From positions 310,001 to 374,000 of the forward strand of contig NZ_CP117880.1 in the NCBI RefSeq assembly GCF_028736175.1: a DNA stretch of 64,000 bases. The letters run 5' to 3'. The stretch's first letter is position 1. Each line of letters starts with the position of its first letter. The DNA is from Sphingobacterium oryzagri (GTDB lineage Bacteria > Bacteroidota > Bacteroidia > Sphingobacteriales > Sphingobacteriaceae). Of the stretch, positions 18,832 through 27,972 are shown one piece after another. Under the pieces are notes generated by a model. That model made no database searches. It saw only the letters and a program-made list of their open reading frames with translations, and was not told the origin of the DNA. Both the position numbers and the translations under genes were made by a program.

Positions 18832-20556
18832 CTAGCGCGTAAAGCTCGCTTCGTAGACTTTTTCATTGTCTTTCCAGTCGGTTACCACCAGTTTGAAGCG
18901 GTGGTTACCTTTGCTTAATGTGCTATCAAAGCGATGCCAAAGGTGCCTGTTTTTCGAATCATACTCCATTAATACCCATTGTCCGTCGATATAGCCGTTA
19001 AAAGACTGTATGCCGGAAAAGTTATCACGAATGGTGAAATCAATGGTGGACTGCGCGGCTACATTTTTCCCCTGACTCAAATTGCGCGGCACGATGGTCG
19101 GCGCAACGGTATCCACAGCGATGTAAAAACTGCCGAAGTTGCGCGTGTTGACCGTCACCCAGCCGCCTTCAAAAGCGCCACCTTCGGCGCCGTTTTCAGC
19201 CGATGCGATGAGTGCTTTGCTTTGCAGATGCTCCGGAAGATTGGTCGGTTTGATCCGCAAATTATAGCTGCCAAACAGTGGCGTTAGGCTGTTGTGAATG
19301 CGATGCGCCAACGAATAGCCTCCGGCAGGCTGTGCTGCGGTGCTGTATTCGAAATCCAGGTCGCTGTACAACACGTCTTTCGGCATCTTGATTTCCAAAT
19401 CGTTTGTCTGGAAGCTGTTTTCCTGATCGTACCGAAAAAGTTGCACACCAAAACGTTTTTTTTCGGTAGCGCGTTTTTCAACCGTGTTCTTCACCTGAAA
19501 ATTCAGTTCGCTGCAATTGCCTTGTACATCCTTCACGACGTATTTCATGTCATACACCTTATTTTCAGGTAAGGTAATATGGCCTTCATTTTCCAGCACT
19601 TTAAAAATGGCTATCGGGTTTCCCGGATCTTTAAAGCTCTTCTGTACTTTGGCTCTTGTCTTTTTCCAATAGGGATAGTCGATATAAGAATGAATGCCAC
19701 GAGAAGTATTAAAATCCAATTCTTCAAACAATACAGTCGTATAGGCTTTTCCATCGATAAAAAGCTCGATGGAATAAACGCCATTCTGAAAACCGCCAGC
19801 ACGGTGCCGATCTACGGTATTGATTCCCAGGCCGAAGGTGCCGCTAACCGGGATTGGCGCTGCGCTGCTCAAGCTGTACCGCCCACTTTGCAACGCCTTT
19901 ACAGCGATCGGACGTCGTGGCGTATTCTCGTTAAATAGACTGTCCTCCAGCGTATACAGCATGATGCTGTTTATGGTGGGATTAAACCGGTCGTTGAAAC
20001 GCAAACCAAACAATTGCGGATTTAAGGGATGCTGCGTTTTGGTATCGCGAATTTCAAAATGCAGGTGAGGGCCGGCTGATCCGCCCGTATTTCCTGAGCG
20101 GCCGATGAGCTGTCCCTGGCTAAGCGACACTTGATCTGGTTTTAACATGACGTCCACATCAAAGCGTTGCTGTTTGTATTGCTCTGCGCGGATAATATTT
20201 GTTAGCGCATCATTAAATCCGTCCATATGAAGGTATACGCTGGTAAAACCATTGGGGTGGTCAATATAAACCGAGTTGCCGCCACCGCCAATTTGCACAC
20301 GTACACGAGAAACGTAACCCGCCGCAGCCGCATGTAAAGCCAGGCCGGTACGTTGTTGGGTGCGGTAATCATCACCAGCGTGAAAATGTGTTGACCGCAA
20401 CTCGCCGAATGTGCCCGATGCATCCATAGGAATCGCTAACGGATTTCTAAAATAACCCTGAGGATAGTTTCTGGAAGTGATGATTGGGCTGTGCTGCGCC
20501 TTTAGGTAACTAAAAGTGGTAACAAAGCAAGCTAGTAAAATTCCGTATCTACGCAT
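18832..20556 (-). CDS. M23-family metallopeptidase (LytM-like), exported
   Basis: A 574-residue exported protein. Near the N-terminus lies a zinc endopeptidase domain: THFHAGDD (HxxxD) and HLHFEIRD (HxH) supply the ligands, within GGSAGPHLHFE. The remaining ~370 residues look like beta-sandwich domains. The domain would cut peptidoglycan cross-links or act as a cell-wall-remodelling factor in the periplasm. The start at 20556 is supported by AGGA eight bases upstream and by an immediate signal peptide (YGILLACFVTTFSYLKAQ). It lies 64 bp after the FAH-family gene and is probably co-transcribed with it. Confidence 0.88.
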   Translation of the reverse strand: MRRYGILLACFVTTFSYLKAQHSPIITSRNYPQGYFRNPLAIPMDASGTFGELRSTHFHAGDDYRTQQRTGLALHAAAAGYVSRVRVQIGGGGNSVYIDHPNGFTSVYLHMDGFNDALTNIIRAEQYKQQRFDVDVMLKPDQVSLSQGQLIGRSGNTGGSAGPHLHFEIRDTKTQHPLNPQLFGLRFNDRFNPTINSIMLYTLEDSLFNENTPRRPIAVKALQSGRYSLSSAAPIPVSGTFGLGINTVDRHRAGGFQNGVYSIELFIDGKAYTTVLFEELDFNTSRGIHSYIDYPYWKKTRAKVQKSFKDPGNPIAIFKVLENEGHITLPENKVYDMKYVVKDVQGNCSELNFQVKNTVEKRATEKKRFGVQLFRYDQENSFQTNDLEIKMPKDVLYSDLDFEYSTAAQPAGGYSLAHRIHNSLTPLFGSYNLRIKPTNLPEHLQSKALIASAENGAEGGAFEGGWVTVNTRNFGSFYIAVDTVAPTIVPRNLSQGKNVAAQSTIDFTIRDNFSGIQSFNGYIDGQWVLMEYDSKNRHLWHRFDSTLSKGNHRFKLVVTDWKDNEKVYEASFTR

Positions 20557-20620
20557 GTATTTCCTTTTTCTTCGTAACAACAGCTTGCGCTGTTTTCTGT
20601 TTCATTTTGGTGCAAACTGT

Positions 20621-21232
20621 CTATTTGATGGAACAGCTAAAGAGTTGCTGCTCGCCGATATAGCCGACAAATTTATCGCCGATGGCAATTGCGCCCACAC
20701 CTACAGGTGTTCCGGTGTAAATAAGATCGCCTTTGCGCAAGGTAATGTATTTGGAAATAAATGTGATTAAGCTGTCGAAATCAAAGATCATATCGCCGCT
20801 GTTGCCTGATTGAACAACCGTTCCATTTTTTTGAAGCGAAAAATCGATATTTTTCTCATCCGCGAAGGACGTCTTCGGGATAAAACTCCCGATAACGGCC
20901 GAATGATCAAAAGACTTGGCTAGCTCCCAGGGCAATCCTTTTTCTTTGTGTTTTGACTGGATATCCCGCGCGGTAAAATCGATGCCCAACCCTATAGCAT
21001 CGTAATATTTGTGTGCAAATTTTGGCGAGACATGTTTCCCCTCATTGCAAATCCGCAGCACCAGCTCCACTTCATAGTGGATATCCGTAGAAAAGTCGGG
21101 ATAATAAAAATCTTTATTGTCTTTTAAGATAGCCGTGTCGGGCTTCATAAAGATCACGGGACTGGCCGGAACAGGATTATTCAATTCCTTGGCATGGTCT
21201 GCATAGTTTCTTCCTACGGCAATTACTTTCAT
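20621..21232 (-). CDS. Fumarylacetoacetate hydrolase-family protein
   Basis: A compact 203-residue member of the FAH fold (acylpyruvase, oxaloacetate decarboxylase or fumarylpyruvate hydrolase relatives). Visible are VGRNYADHAKEL, the metal-binding HYEVELVLRI with its Glu residues, the Asp in IGLGIDFTARD, and the substrate loop YTGTPVGVG. The protein is cytoplasmic. The size matches FAHD1-type enzymes rather than full fumarylacetoacetases. The exact substrate cannot be assigned. Confidence 0.88.
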   Translation of the reverse strand: MKVIAVGRNYADHAKELNNPVPASPVIFMKPDTAILKDNKDFYYPDFSTDIHYEVELVLRICNEGKHVSPKFAHKYYDAIGLGIDFTARDIQSKHKEKGLPWELAKSFDHSAVIGSFIPKTSFADEKNIDFSLQKNGTVVQSGNSGDMIFDFDSLITFISKYITLRKGDLIYTGTPVGVGAIAIGDKFVGYIGEQQLFSCSIK

Positions 21233-21514
21233 GTATGGTACAGCGTTTTCTGATTTATCGTTTGCAACGGCGGGCTAAAAATTTGTTCTACGTCTTCAGC
21301 GCGCCTTTATGTTACTTATCTTATTACAAACCGGCAAGGTTTGTTGTTTAACAAACTTAATAAAATGTAGAAGCATTTACAAAAAGCTTTGGGTTTTCCC
21401 ATGCCTAAACGGCAAGCATGGTGCTCCCGGTTTATCCTGCTATTGCCATGTAAAGATCCTGGGATAATTAGCTTTCATGGCCGAAAATTGCTGAAATACT
21501 ACTATTTTTAGAGA

Positions 21515-22165
21515 ATGGAACAGTGGGAAGCCGTACTCTTTGATCTGGATGGCACATTAATAGACTCAGAGCACTTTTATTACCGTAGTTGGCAACCTAT
21601 TTTGGCCGAAAACTTCGGTCTGACTATCGATTTTGATGATTGGCTACGCTTATTTGCCGGGCATACGTTGCTGCGGAATATCGAATTTTTGAAAACCAAC
21701 TGGGGTATCGAAACCAGCGAAGCATTTATGTGGAAAGAGACAAGAGCCGCTTACGCGCAGGCAGATATGCGGACTATCGCGTTGATGCCGCACGCCGAGG
21801 AAATTTTACAACAGTTGAAAAATGCAGGTAAACGCATTGCCTTGGTGACGTCGAGCTACCAAACGACAGTAGATACGGTGTTGGGACATCATGGTTTGCT
21901 GGGCTATTTTGAGTTTTTTATTACCAGAGAATGTGTTACACAAGCCAAGCCCAATCCGGAGCCTTATTTGCAGGCTGTATCACGATTGCAAATGCCTGTC
22001 GCGCAGATTGTAGCGGTAGAAGATACCGCAACGGGCTTGCGTGCCGCGCAGACCGCTGGCTTAGCTTGCATAGCGGTTTCCAGGCAAGCGGTAGAGCGGG
22101 CAAGACTTACCGCAGCTGACTACATTGTCGAAAATTTGCGAGAAGCGAATGATATTTTGCTATAA
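21515..22165 (+). CDS. HAD-superfamily phosphatase/phosphoglucomutase-like hydrolase
   Basis: 216 residues with HAD motif I DLDGTLIDSE (nucleophile Asp and acid/base Asp), motif II Thr/Ser in ALVTSS, and motif III/IV Lys and Asp in AKPNPEPY and AVEDTATG. A helical C1 cap lies between motifs I and II, as in beta-phosphoglucomutases and sugar-phosphate phosphatases. The substrate is unknown. The gene is upstream of the GMC dehydrogenase pair on the same strand with a 63-bp gap, so co-transcription is possible. Confidence 0.88.
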   Translation: MEQWEAVLFDLDGTLIDSEHFYYRSWQPILAENFGLTIDFDDWLRLFAGHTLLRNIEFLKTNWGIETSEAFMWKETRAAYAQADMRTIALMPHAEEILQQLKNAGKRIALVTSSYQTTVDTVLGHHGLLGYFEFFITRECVTQAKPNPEPYLQAVSRLQMPVAQIVAVEDTATGLRAAQTAGLACIAVSRQAVERARLTAADYIVENLREANDILL

Positions 22166-22228
22166 TCGTTTTAGCAGCATCGATTATAATAATAATTACT
22201 AAATTAGGAGCCTTAATAGTACCCATAT

Positions 22229-22708
22229 ATGAATAGAAGATCAGCCATCAAGCAGCTGTTTGTTTTGGCCGGTGGGATGATGATTGCGACGTCTTGTTCG
22301 ACCAACAGCAAATCAGCGTCCATCGCGCTGGAAAATATCGACTTTACGGCTTCGGATGAAGCGTTGCTTGCCGAACTCGTGGAAGCGATCATTCCTAAAA
22401 CGGATAGCCCCGGGGCGAAAGAATTAAACCTGCATTTATTTGTGATGAAAATGCTCGACGATTGTCATAGTTCGGCTGATCAGGAAGCTTTTCTTCAAGG
22501 ACTGAAAGATGCCTCGGAAGTATCAGGCAAATCTGCTGCGGAAATTACCGCCTATTTAAAAACACGGGGCGAGGAGGATGTTTTCCTTAAACTATTGAAG
22601 CAACACACTATTCAGGGCTATTTGAACTCAGAATATGTGATGAAAAATAAATTGATTTATGAATTGGTTCCCGGTCGATACGATGGAGCTGTAAAGGTGA
22701 ATGGATAA
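22229..22708 (+). CDS. Gluconate 2-dehydrogenase subunit 3-family protein
   Basis: A 159-residue small subunit that accompanies membrane or periplasmic FAD-dependent GMC dehydrogenases and helps their export. The N-terminus (NRRSAIKQLFVLAGG) is a twin-arginine-type signal, followed by a lipobox-like TSCS. The rest is helical, with LAELVEAIIPKTDSPGAKEL matching the family. The GMC catalytic subunit starts 3 bp after its stop, so the pair is translationally coupled. Confidence 0.85.
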   Translation: MNRRSAIKQLFVLAGGMMIATSCSTNSKSASIALENIDFTASDEALLAELVEAIIPKTDSPGAKELNLHLFVMKMLDDCHSSADQEAFLQGLKDASEVSGKSAAEITAYLKTRGEEDVFLKLLKQHTIQGYLNSEYVMKNKLIYELVPGRYDGAVKVNG

Positions 22709-22710
22709 AG

Positions 22711-24426
22711 ATGGCAAACTTAAATATTGATTCGGAGAAGGAAAGAAGCTACGATGCTATTGTGATCGGATCGGGTATCAGCGGAGGATGGTCTGCCAAA
22801 GAACTTACCGAGCGCGGATTGAAAACGTTGGTGCTGGAGCGCGGAAGAGATGTGCAGCATGTGAAGGATTACCCGACGACAAATCTTTATCCATGGGAGT
22901 TTGAGCACCGTGGCGAAATGCCTTATGCCGTGCAACAAGAAAACCCTATCGTAAATCGTTGTTATGCATTCCACGAAGATGCCGCACATTTTTTTGTCAA
23001 AGACAAGGAACATCCGTATGTGCAGGAGAAGCCATTCGACTGGATTCGGGGTTATCAAGTTGGCGGAAAATCGTTGCTCTGGGCCAGGCAAACACAACGT
23101 TGGTCTGACTTCGATTTTGAAGGGCCGGCGCGTGATGGTTTTGCGGTTGACTGGCCGATTCGTTACGCCGATTTGGCGCCTTGGTATGATTATGTTGAGC
23201 GTTTTGCGGGTATTGCCGGAGACCGCGATGGTTTGCCCGAACTGCCAGACGGTCAATTTCTACCTGGTTATCCACTGAATGTTGTCGAAAAGTATTTTAA
23301 GCAAACTATTGAATCAAAATATCCAGCGCGGAAAGTGATTTCGGCACGCTGTGCACATATCTCTAAGCCAGAGCCGATTCATATCCAACAAGGACGAACG
23401 CAATGTCAAAACCGTACGTTGTGCCAGCGCGGCTGTCCGTTTGGCGGCTATTTCAGCTCCAACGCATCAACCTTGCCGTGGGCCGCGAAAACGGGCAATA
23501 TGACGTTACGCCCGGATTCGGTGGTGCATTCCATTCTGTATGATAAAGATAAGGGTAGAGCCATTGGCGTTAAGGTGATTGATCGTAATACGAAAGAAGA
23601 GATTGATTTCTTTGCGAAGTTAATCTTTGTCAATGCGGCGGCCATCAATACCAACCTGATCTTGTTAAACTCGCGGTCCGATCGGTTTCCGAATGGTTTA
23701 GGTAACGATAGTGAAACGTTGGGTAAATATGTCGGTTTTCATAATTACAGTGCGCGGATGTATGCTGAATACGAAGGGCTGTTAGACTTTAAAACAGAAG
23801 GTCGAAACCCGGCTGGGGGCGGCTATATTCCGCGGTTTAGAAACCTGCATAAGCAAGAGACCGATTACCTGCGCGGTTATGCAGCCGGATTTGGTGCTTA
23901 TCGCGGAAGCAGTGCAGACCGCAGCGGTTTGGGCGAAGACTTGAAAAATTCCTTGCTGAATCCGAAGTTAGGCAATTGGGGGGTTAGCTCACACATGATG
24001 GGTGAGACAATTCCTAAAGCATCTAACTATGTGGCGCTGGATGCGCAGCAAAAGGATGATTGGGGTGTGCCCTTATTGAAAATTGCGATCGATTATGATG
24101 ATAACGACGCCAAAATGAAGAAAGATTATTTGGATACGCTCGAGGAGATGTTTGTCACGGCCGGTTTCACGAATATCCGTCGGGATGATCGTTGGCAGGC
24201 GCCAGGTTTGGACATCCATGAAATGGGCGGAGCGCGCATGGGCTTAGACCCCAAAACCTCTGTGCTCAACAAATGGAATCAAATGCACGATGTGCCCAAT
24301 GTATTTGTGACGGATGGTGCGAGTATGACTTCTACATCAACGCAAAATCCATCGCTTACGTATATGGCATTTTCCGCACGATCGGTAGATTATGCCGTGA
24401 AAGAACTGAAGAAAGGCAATATTTAG
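22711..24426 (+). CDS. GMC-family FAD-dependent oxidoreductase (sugar dehydrogenase catalytic subunit)
   Basis: 571 residues. The FAD-binding Rossmann motif DAIVIGSGISGGWSAKEL lies at ~15-32 and ends in VLERG. Near the C-terminus HEMGGARMG and the Asn in STQNPSLTYMAF belong to the GMC active-site region. A cluster CQNRTLCQRGCPFGG (~230-245) matches the Cys-containing insert of the gluconate/glucoside dehydrogenase type. It has no signal of its own and would be carried across the inner membrane by the Tat-type small subunit. In Bacteroidota such pairs oxidise sugars, in some cases to 3-keto-glycosides; the placement before a SusC/SusD pair supports a sugar role, but this is inference. Confidence 0.88.
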   Translation: MANLNIDSEKERSYDAIVIGSGISGGWSAKELTERGLKTLVLERGRDVQHVKDYPTTNLYPWEFEHRGEMPYAVQQENPIVNRCYAFHEDAAHFFVKDKEHPYVQEKPFDWIRGYQVGGKSLLWARQTQRWSDFDFEGPARDGFAVDWPIRYADLAPWYDYVERFAGIAGDRDGLPELPDGQFLPGYPLNVVEKYFKQTIESKYPARKVISARCAHISKPEPIHIQQGRTQCQNRTLCQRGCPFGGYFSSNASTLPWAAKTGNMTLRPDSVVHSILYDKDKGRAIGVKVIDRNTKEEIDFFAKLIFVNAAAINTNLILLNSRSDRFPNGLGNDSETLGKYVGFHNYSARMYAEYEGLLDFKTEGRNPAGGGYIPRFRNLHKQETDYLRGYAAGFGAYRGSSADRSGLGEDLKNSLLNPKLGNWGVSSHMMGETIPKASNYVALDAQQKDDWGVPLLKIAIDYDDNDAKMKKDYLDTLEEMFVTAGFTNIRRDDRWQAPGLDIHEMGGARMGLDPKTSVLNKWNQMHDVPNVFVTDGASMTSTSTQNPSLTYMAFSARSVDYAVKELKKGNI

Positions 24427-24813
24427 CGAAGCGTTAAAACGACGGAAAGCGTTTAAAAAATATGCTTAACCCCAAAAGGTTAAGCATATTTTTTTGCTTT
24501 TTTTTAGCACATATTATTGCGAATAGTCTCTTTGATTTGAATTAATAATAAGGCTTGAAGGCAGGTTTCACGGGGTTCTATGCCGATTTGATGTAGTTAA
24601 TATCGTTTTAGCTTATTTGCTAAAAGGTTTAAAGCTTAATTTAAATTTTCGGTAAAGTGTTTTTTTGTTCGGAATTAAATGTGTTAATTAGTGTTAACGT
24701 TATACTAATTTAAACCTGTTTATCTTTTTTCTAGCCTGTCCAAGGTGTGCCATTTGATGAACTGCTGATTGGTAAATCGTAAAGCTAAACTACATTGTAC
24801 AAACATTAAATTT
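24427..24813. other. Intergenic region upstream of susC
   Basis: The gap is 387 bp. It opens with the strong GMC terminator and continues as AT-rich sequence to the SusC start. No confident promoter or operator was recognised. The long untranslated stretch is common before SusC genes. Confidence 0.5.
24455..24494 (+). terminator. Terminator of the GMC dehydrogenase transcript
   Basis: A 17-bp perfect stem (24455-24471 with 24478-24494) closes a 6-nt loop and ends in a T run. It separates the dehydrogenase genes from susC. Confidence 0.95.
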
Positions 24814-27800
24814 ATGTGGAACATTGACAAATTAAAACTTGCCAAGGGAAAATTGTGGGTTCTCTCGTTGGCGATGTTGGCGACCAGCTATGGTCAATCT
24901 TACGCCAGCGAAACAACAACCTCCATCAAGTCTTCATCACATGTTGTTAAACAGCAGACCGTCAAAGGACGGGTCACTGATGCTACTTCGGGGCAACCGA
25001 TTGCTGGGGCGACCGTTTCCGTGAGAGGAACAACGACGGCTACGCAAACAGACGAAAGCGGTGCGTACAGCATCGAAGCGACGCAAGGTCAAATTTTGAT
25101 CACGACGTTTGTCGGCTATAAGTCGCTGGAACTGCCCGTTGGCACCGCGAATGTAGATTTTCCATTGACACCTGATGGAGAGTCGCTGGATGAGGTTGTG
25201 GTCGTGGGTTACGGTACCATGCGGAAGTCTGACGTTACCGGCTCTATTTCTATGGTAAAGGGGCAGGACATGATTAAAAATCAAAACTTCAGTGCCCTGG
25301 ATAACCTTCGCGGACAGGCTGCTGGTGTAAATGTTTATTCTAACTCTAGTCAACCCGGTGCTTATGCGAATAGAGTGGTAATCCGTGGTACCGCTTCGAT
25401 CAACTCTTCTTCCAGCCCGCTTTATGTTGTGGATGGCGTGGTGATGGAAAATTTTCACTTGGTGAATCCGAATGATATTGAGCGTATGGAAGTATTGAAA
25501 GATGCTTCTTCTGCGGCTATCTACGGTGCACGTGGTGCTAATGGCGTAATCTTGGTTACGACAAAACGAGGTTCTAAAGATGGACGTAGAACGATAAGCT
25601 ACCAAGGATCGGCCAGTGTGAGCTCTCCGCAACGCTATATGGATGTTTTGAATGCAGAAGAGTGGGTACAAGCATTTATGATCGGTTTGGAAAATGAAAA
25701 CCGTTATATGCCTGATAAATACAACTGGTCTTTGGATCGTAAAGATTGGTTTAATGATCCAAACTATTTTGATGCCAATGGTAATCCTTTGTATGATACC
25801 GATTGGCAAAGAGAAGCAACTCGTACTGTCGTTTCTCAAAATCATCAGTTGAATATCCAACAAGGTGATGAAAAATCTTCGGTGGGTGCTTTCATTAATT
25901 ATACCGATCAGCAAGGGGTGGTGAATAACACCTACAACAAGCGTGTTAACGGTAAGTTGGCCTATGATTCTAAAGTTAAAGATTGGCTTTCTACAAGTAT
26001 AAACTTAACAGCGAATCATACTTACGGTCGTTTTACACCAGAAGATGGCGGTGGACAAGAGGCACGTCGTACGATGATCGAGATGTTACCTTGGTTGCCC
26101 GTTTATCAACCCGACGGGCAATATAGCTTTTCTGGTTCATCAACTGTCAACGGCCGTCTAGGCTTCGAAGGGATGTCCAACCCGGTTGCTATCTTAGATT
26201 TACAGGAAAGACGTCGCGCCAATACGCAAATTTTTGGTAATGCAGCCTTGACTTTCCATTTGGCTGATGGCCTAGATTTGAAAACCCAATATGGTGCAGA
26301 TAAACAAAGGAGACAATACCATGGCTATTCTTCCGTATTGCTACACAATATTTCTCGTCCAAACGGTTGGGCACAGATTGAAAACGAAGATATCTTTTAC
26401 TGGCAACAGGAAACCTATTTGAGCTACAACAAGCAGTTTAATAAGCACCGTATTAATGCGGTAGCCGGTTTATCTTGGCAAGGACGCGAGCGCGAATTTA
26501 GTATGAATCGTACCGAAGGCTTTACGAACGATTTCTTTAAATGGAATAATATGGCGGCCGGTTCTTTACCACAAGCACCACAATCTGCTTATGAACGTTG
26601 GGGTATGAATTCTTACTTTATGCGTGCTGCTTACACATTTAATGATAAGTACTCGGCTACGGTTACAGGTCGTTATGATGGATCTTCTCGTTTCGGAGCA
26701 AATAACAAATTCGGTTTCTTCCCATCTATGGGTTTGGCTTGGGTCGCATCTAATGAATCATTCTTAAAAGATGTCTCTTGGTTAAACAATCTGAAATTAC
26801 GCAGTAGCGTTGGTATCACGGGTAACTCCGAAATTGCACCTTATCAATCTATTGGTAGAGCCATCAACAATACGCAACTGTTGAACGGTACGCGTGTATC
26901 CACATCTTACTTAGGTAATTTACGTAATGACGACTTGAAGTGGGAAAAAACGACCACGATTGATGGAGGTTTCGAATTAGGTTTGTTTCAAAATCGTTTG
27001 AACTTCGATATCTCTTACTACAATCGTAGAACAACAGATTTGCTTTTGCAAGCGCCACTTCCAAATGCATCTGGATTTGAGTTCGTCACACAGAATATTG
27101 GTGCGGTAAACAACAGGGGATTTGATATTATGATCAGCGGGTCACCCGTTCGTAATGAAAACTTCCAATGGACGTCTACTATCAACATGAACTACAATAA
27201 GAATCGTGTCGTTCAATTGGCAAACAATAACGCTGATATTCTTCAAAATAGCTTTGTATCTGGTCCGAATAGTGTTATTCGGGTTGGGGAAAACTTAAAT
27301 AGTTTTTATGGATACCGTCGTAATGGCATCTTTACCGTAGAAGATTTTGAAAATGGTCTTATTACAAGAGAGCAGATAGGTCGACCTAACCGTTCGGCAA
27401 ATCAGGAAATCTTAGGGAAAGGTATTCCAGATTGGTCAGGAAGTTTTATCAATACATTCAACTACAAGAATTTTGATATGACGGTTGATATGCAGATCGT
27501 CTATGGTGTAGAGACGTTACAACAATTCTATCACTCTACTTACGATCGTTTTGGTATCACCAATGGTTTGAGCGAAATTTTGACAGATGCTTATAGTCCT
27601 TCGAATCCCAACACGATGCAGCAGGCTATTTTCTTGACGAATGGTGGACATGCCGGTCAGGATACACGTATCGATTCTTCTTGGATCGTGGACGGTTCAT
27701 TCTTACGTTTTAACCTGATTCAGCTCGGTTATTCTTTCGGCTCATCATGGGCAGAACGTTTGGGGATCTCTGGATTGCGTGTGTATGCTAGTGCGAACAA

Positions 27801-27948
27801 CCCGTGGGTAATCACTTCCAAAGACTTTAAAGGATATGATCCTGAAAGTACATCTACCGGTGATGGAAATAAATTCGGTCAAAATGTGACGTTCTTCTCT
27901 TATCCAAGAGCGAAGACATTCACCTTTGGTTTGAACCTAACGTTGTAA
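24814..27948 (+). CDS. SusC/RagA-family TonB-linked outer-membrane transporter
   Basis: A 1044-residue TonB-dependent importer for oligosaccharides or similar large nutrients. The ATG at 24814 (MWNIDKLKLAKGKLWVLSLAM) starts the signal; the TTG at 24769 is less likely. After the signal comes a carboxypeptidase-regulatory-like domain (VKGRVTDATSGQPIAGATV...), then a TonB-box-like LDEVVVVGYGTMRK, a plug with LYVVDGV and DASSAAIYGARGANGVILVTT, and a long barrel ending in TFGLNLTL. No sigma-regulator N-terminal extension is seen. SusD follows after 24 bp, so the two make one transporter complex. The substrate is unknown. Confidence 0.95.
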   Translation: MWNIDKLKLAKGKLWVLSLAMLATSYGQSYASETTTSIKSSSHVVKQQTVKGRVTDATSGQPIAGATVSVRGTTTATQTDESGAYSIEATQGQILITTFVGYKSLELPVGTANVDFPLTPDGESLDEVVVVGYGTMRKSDVTGSISMVKGQDMIKNQNFSALDNLRGQAAGVNVYSNSSQPGAYANRVVIRGTASINSSSSPLYVVDGVVMENFHLVNPNDIERMEVLKDASSAAIYGARGANGVILVTTKRGSKDGRRTISYQGSASVSSPQRYMDVLNAEEWVQAFMIGLENENRYMPDKYNWSLDRKDWFNDPNYFDANGNPLYDTDWQREATRTVVSQNHQLNIQQGDEKSSVGAFINYTDQQGVVNNTYNKRVNGKLAYDSKVKDWLSTSINLTANHTYGRFTPEDGGGQEARRTMIEMLPWLPVYQPDGQYSFSGSSTVNGRLGFEGMSNPVAILDLQERRRANTQIFGNAALTFHLADGLDLKTQYGADKQRRQYHGYSSVLLHNISRPNGWAQIENEDIFYWQQETYLSYNKQFNKHRINAVAGLSWQGREREFSMNRTEGFTNDFFKWNNMAAGSLPQAPQSAYERWGMNSYFMRAAYTFNDKYSATVTGRYDGSSRFGANNKFGFFPSMGLAWVASNESFLKDVSWLNNLKLRSSVGITGNSEIAPYQSIGRAINNTQLLNGTRVSTSYLGNLRNDDLKWEKTTTIDGGFELGLFQNRLNFDISYYNRRTTDLLLQAPLPNASGFEFVTQNIGAVNNRGFDIMISGSPVRNENFQWTSTINMNYNKNRVVQLANNNADILQNSFVSGPNSVIRVGENLNSFYGYRRNGIFTVEDFENGLITREQIGRPNRSANQEILGKGIPDWSGSFINTFNYKNFDMTVDMQIVYGVETLQQFYHSTYDRFGITNGLSEILTDAYSPSNPNTMQQAIFLTNGGHAGQDTRIDSSWIVDGSFLRFNLIQLGYSFGSSWAERLGISGLRVYASANNPWVITSKDFKGYDPESTSTGDGNKFGQNVTFFSYPRAKTFTFGLNLTL

Positions 27949-27972
27949 TTAACCATTTAATACTTAAGACAG

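Noticed and set aside
24937..25914. 325-residue open frame antisense to susC
   Set aside because: It lies wholly opposite a strongly supported SusC gene, has no domain resemblance and shows the biased composition expected of a shadow frame.
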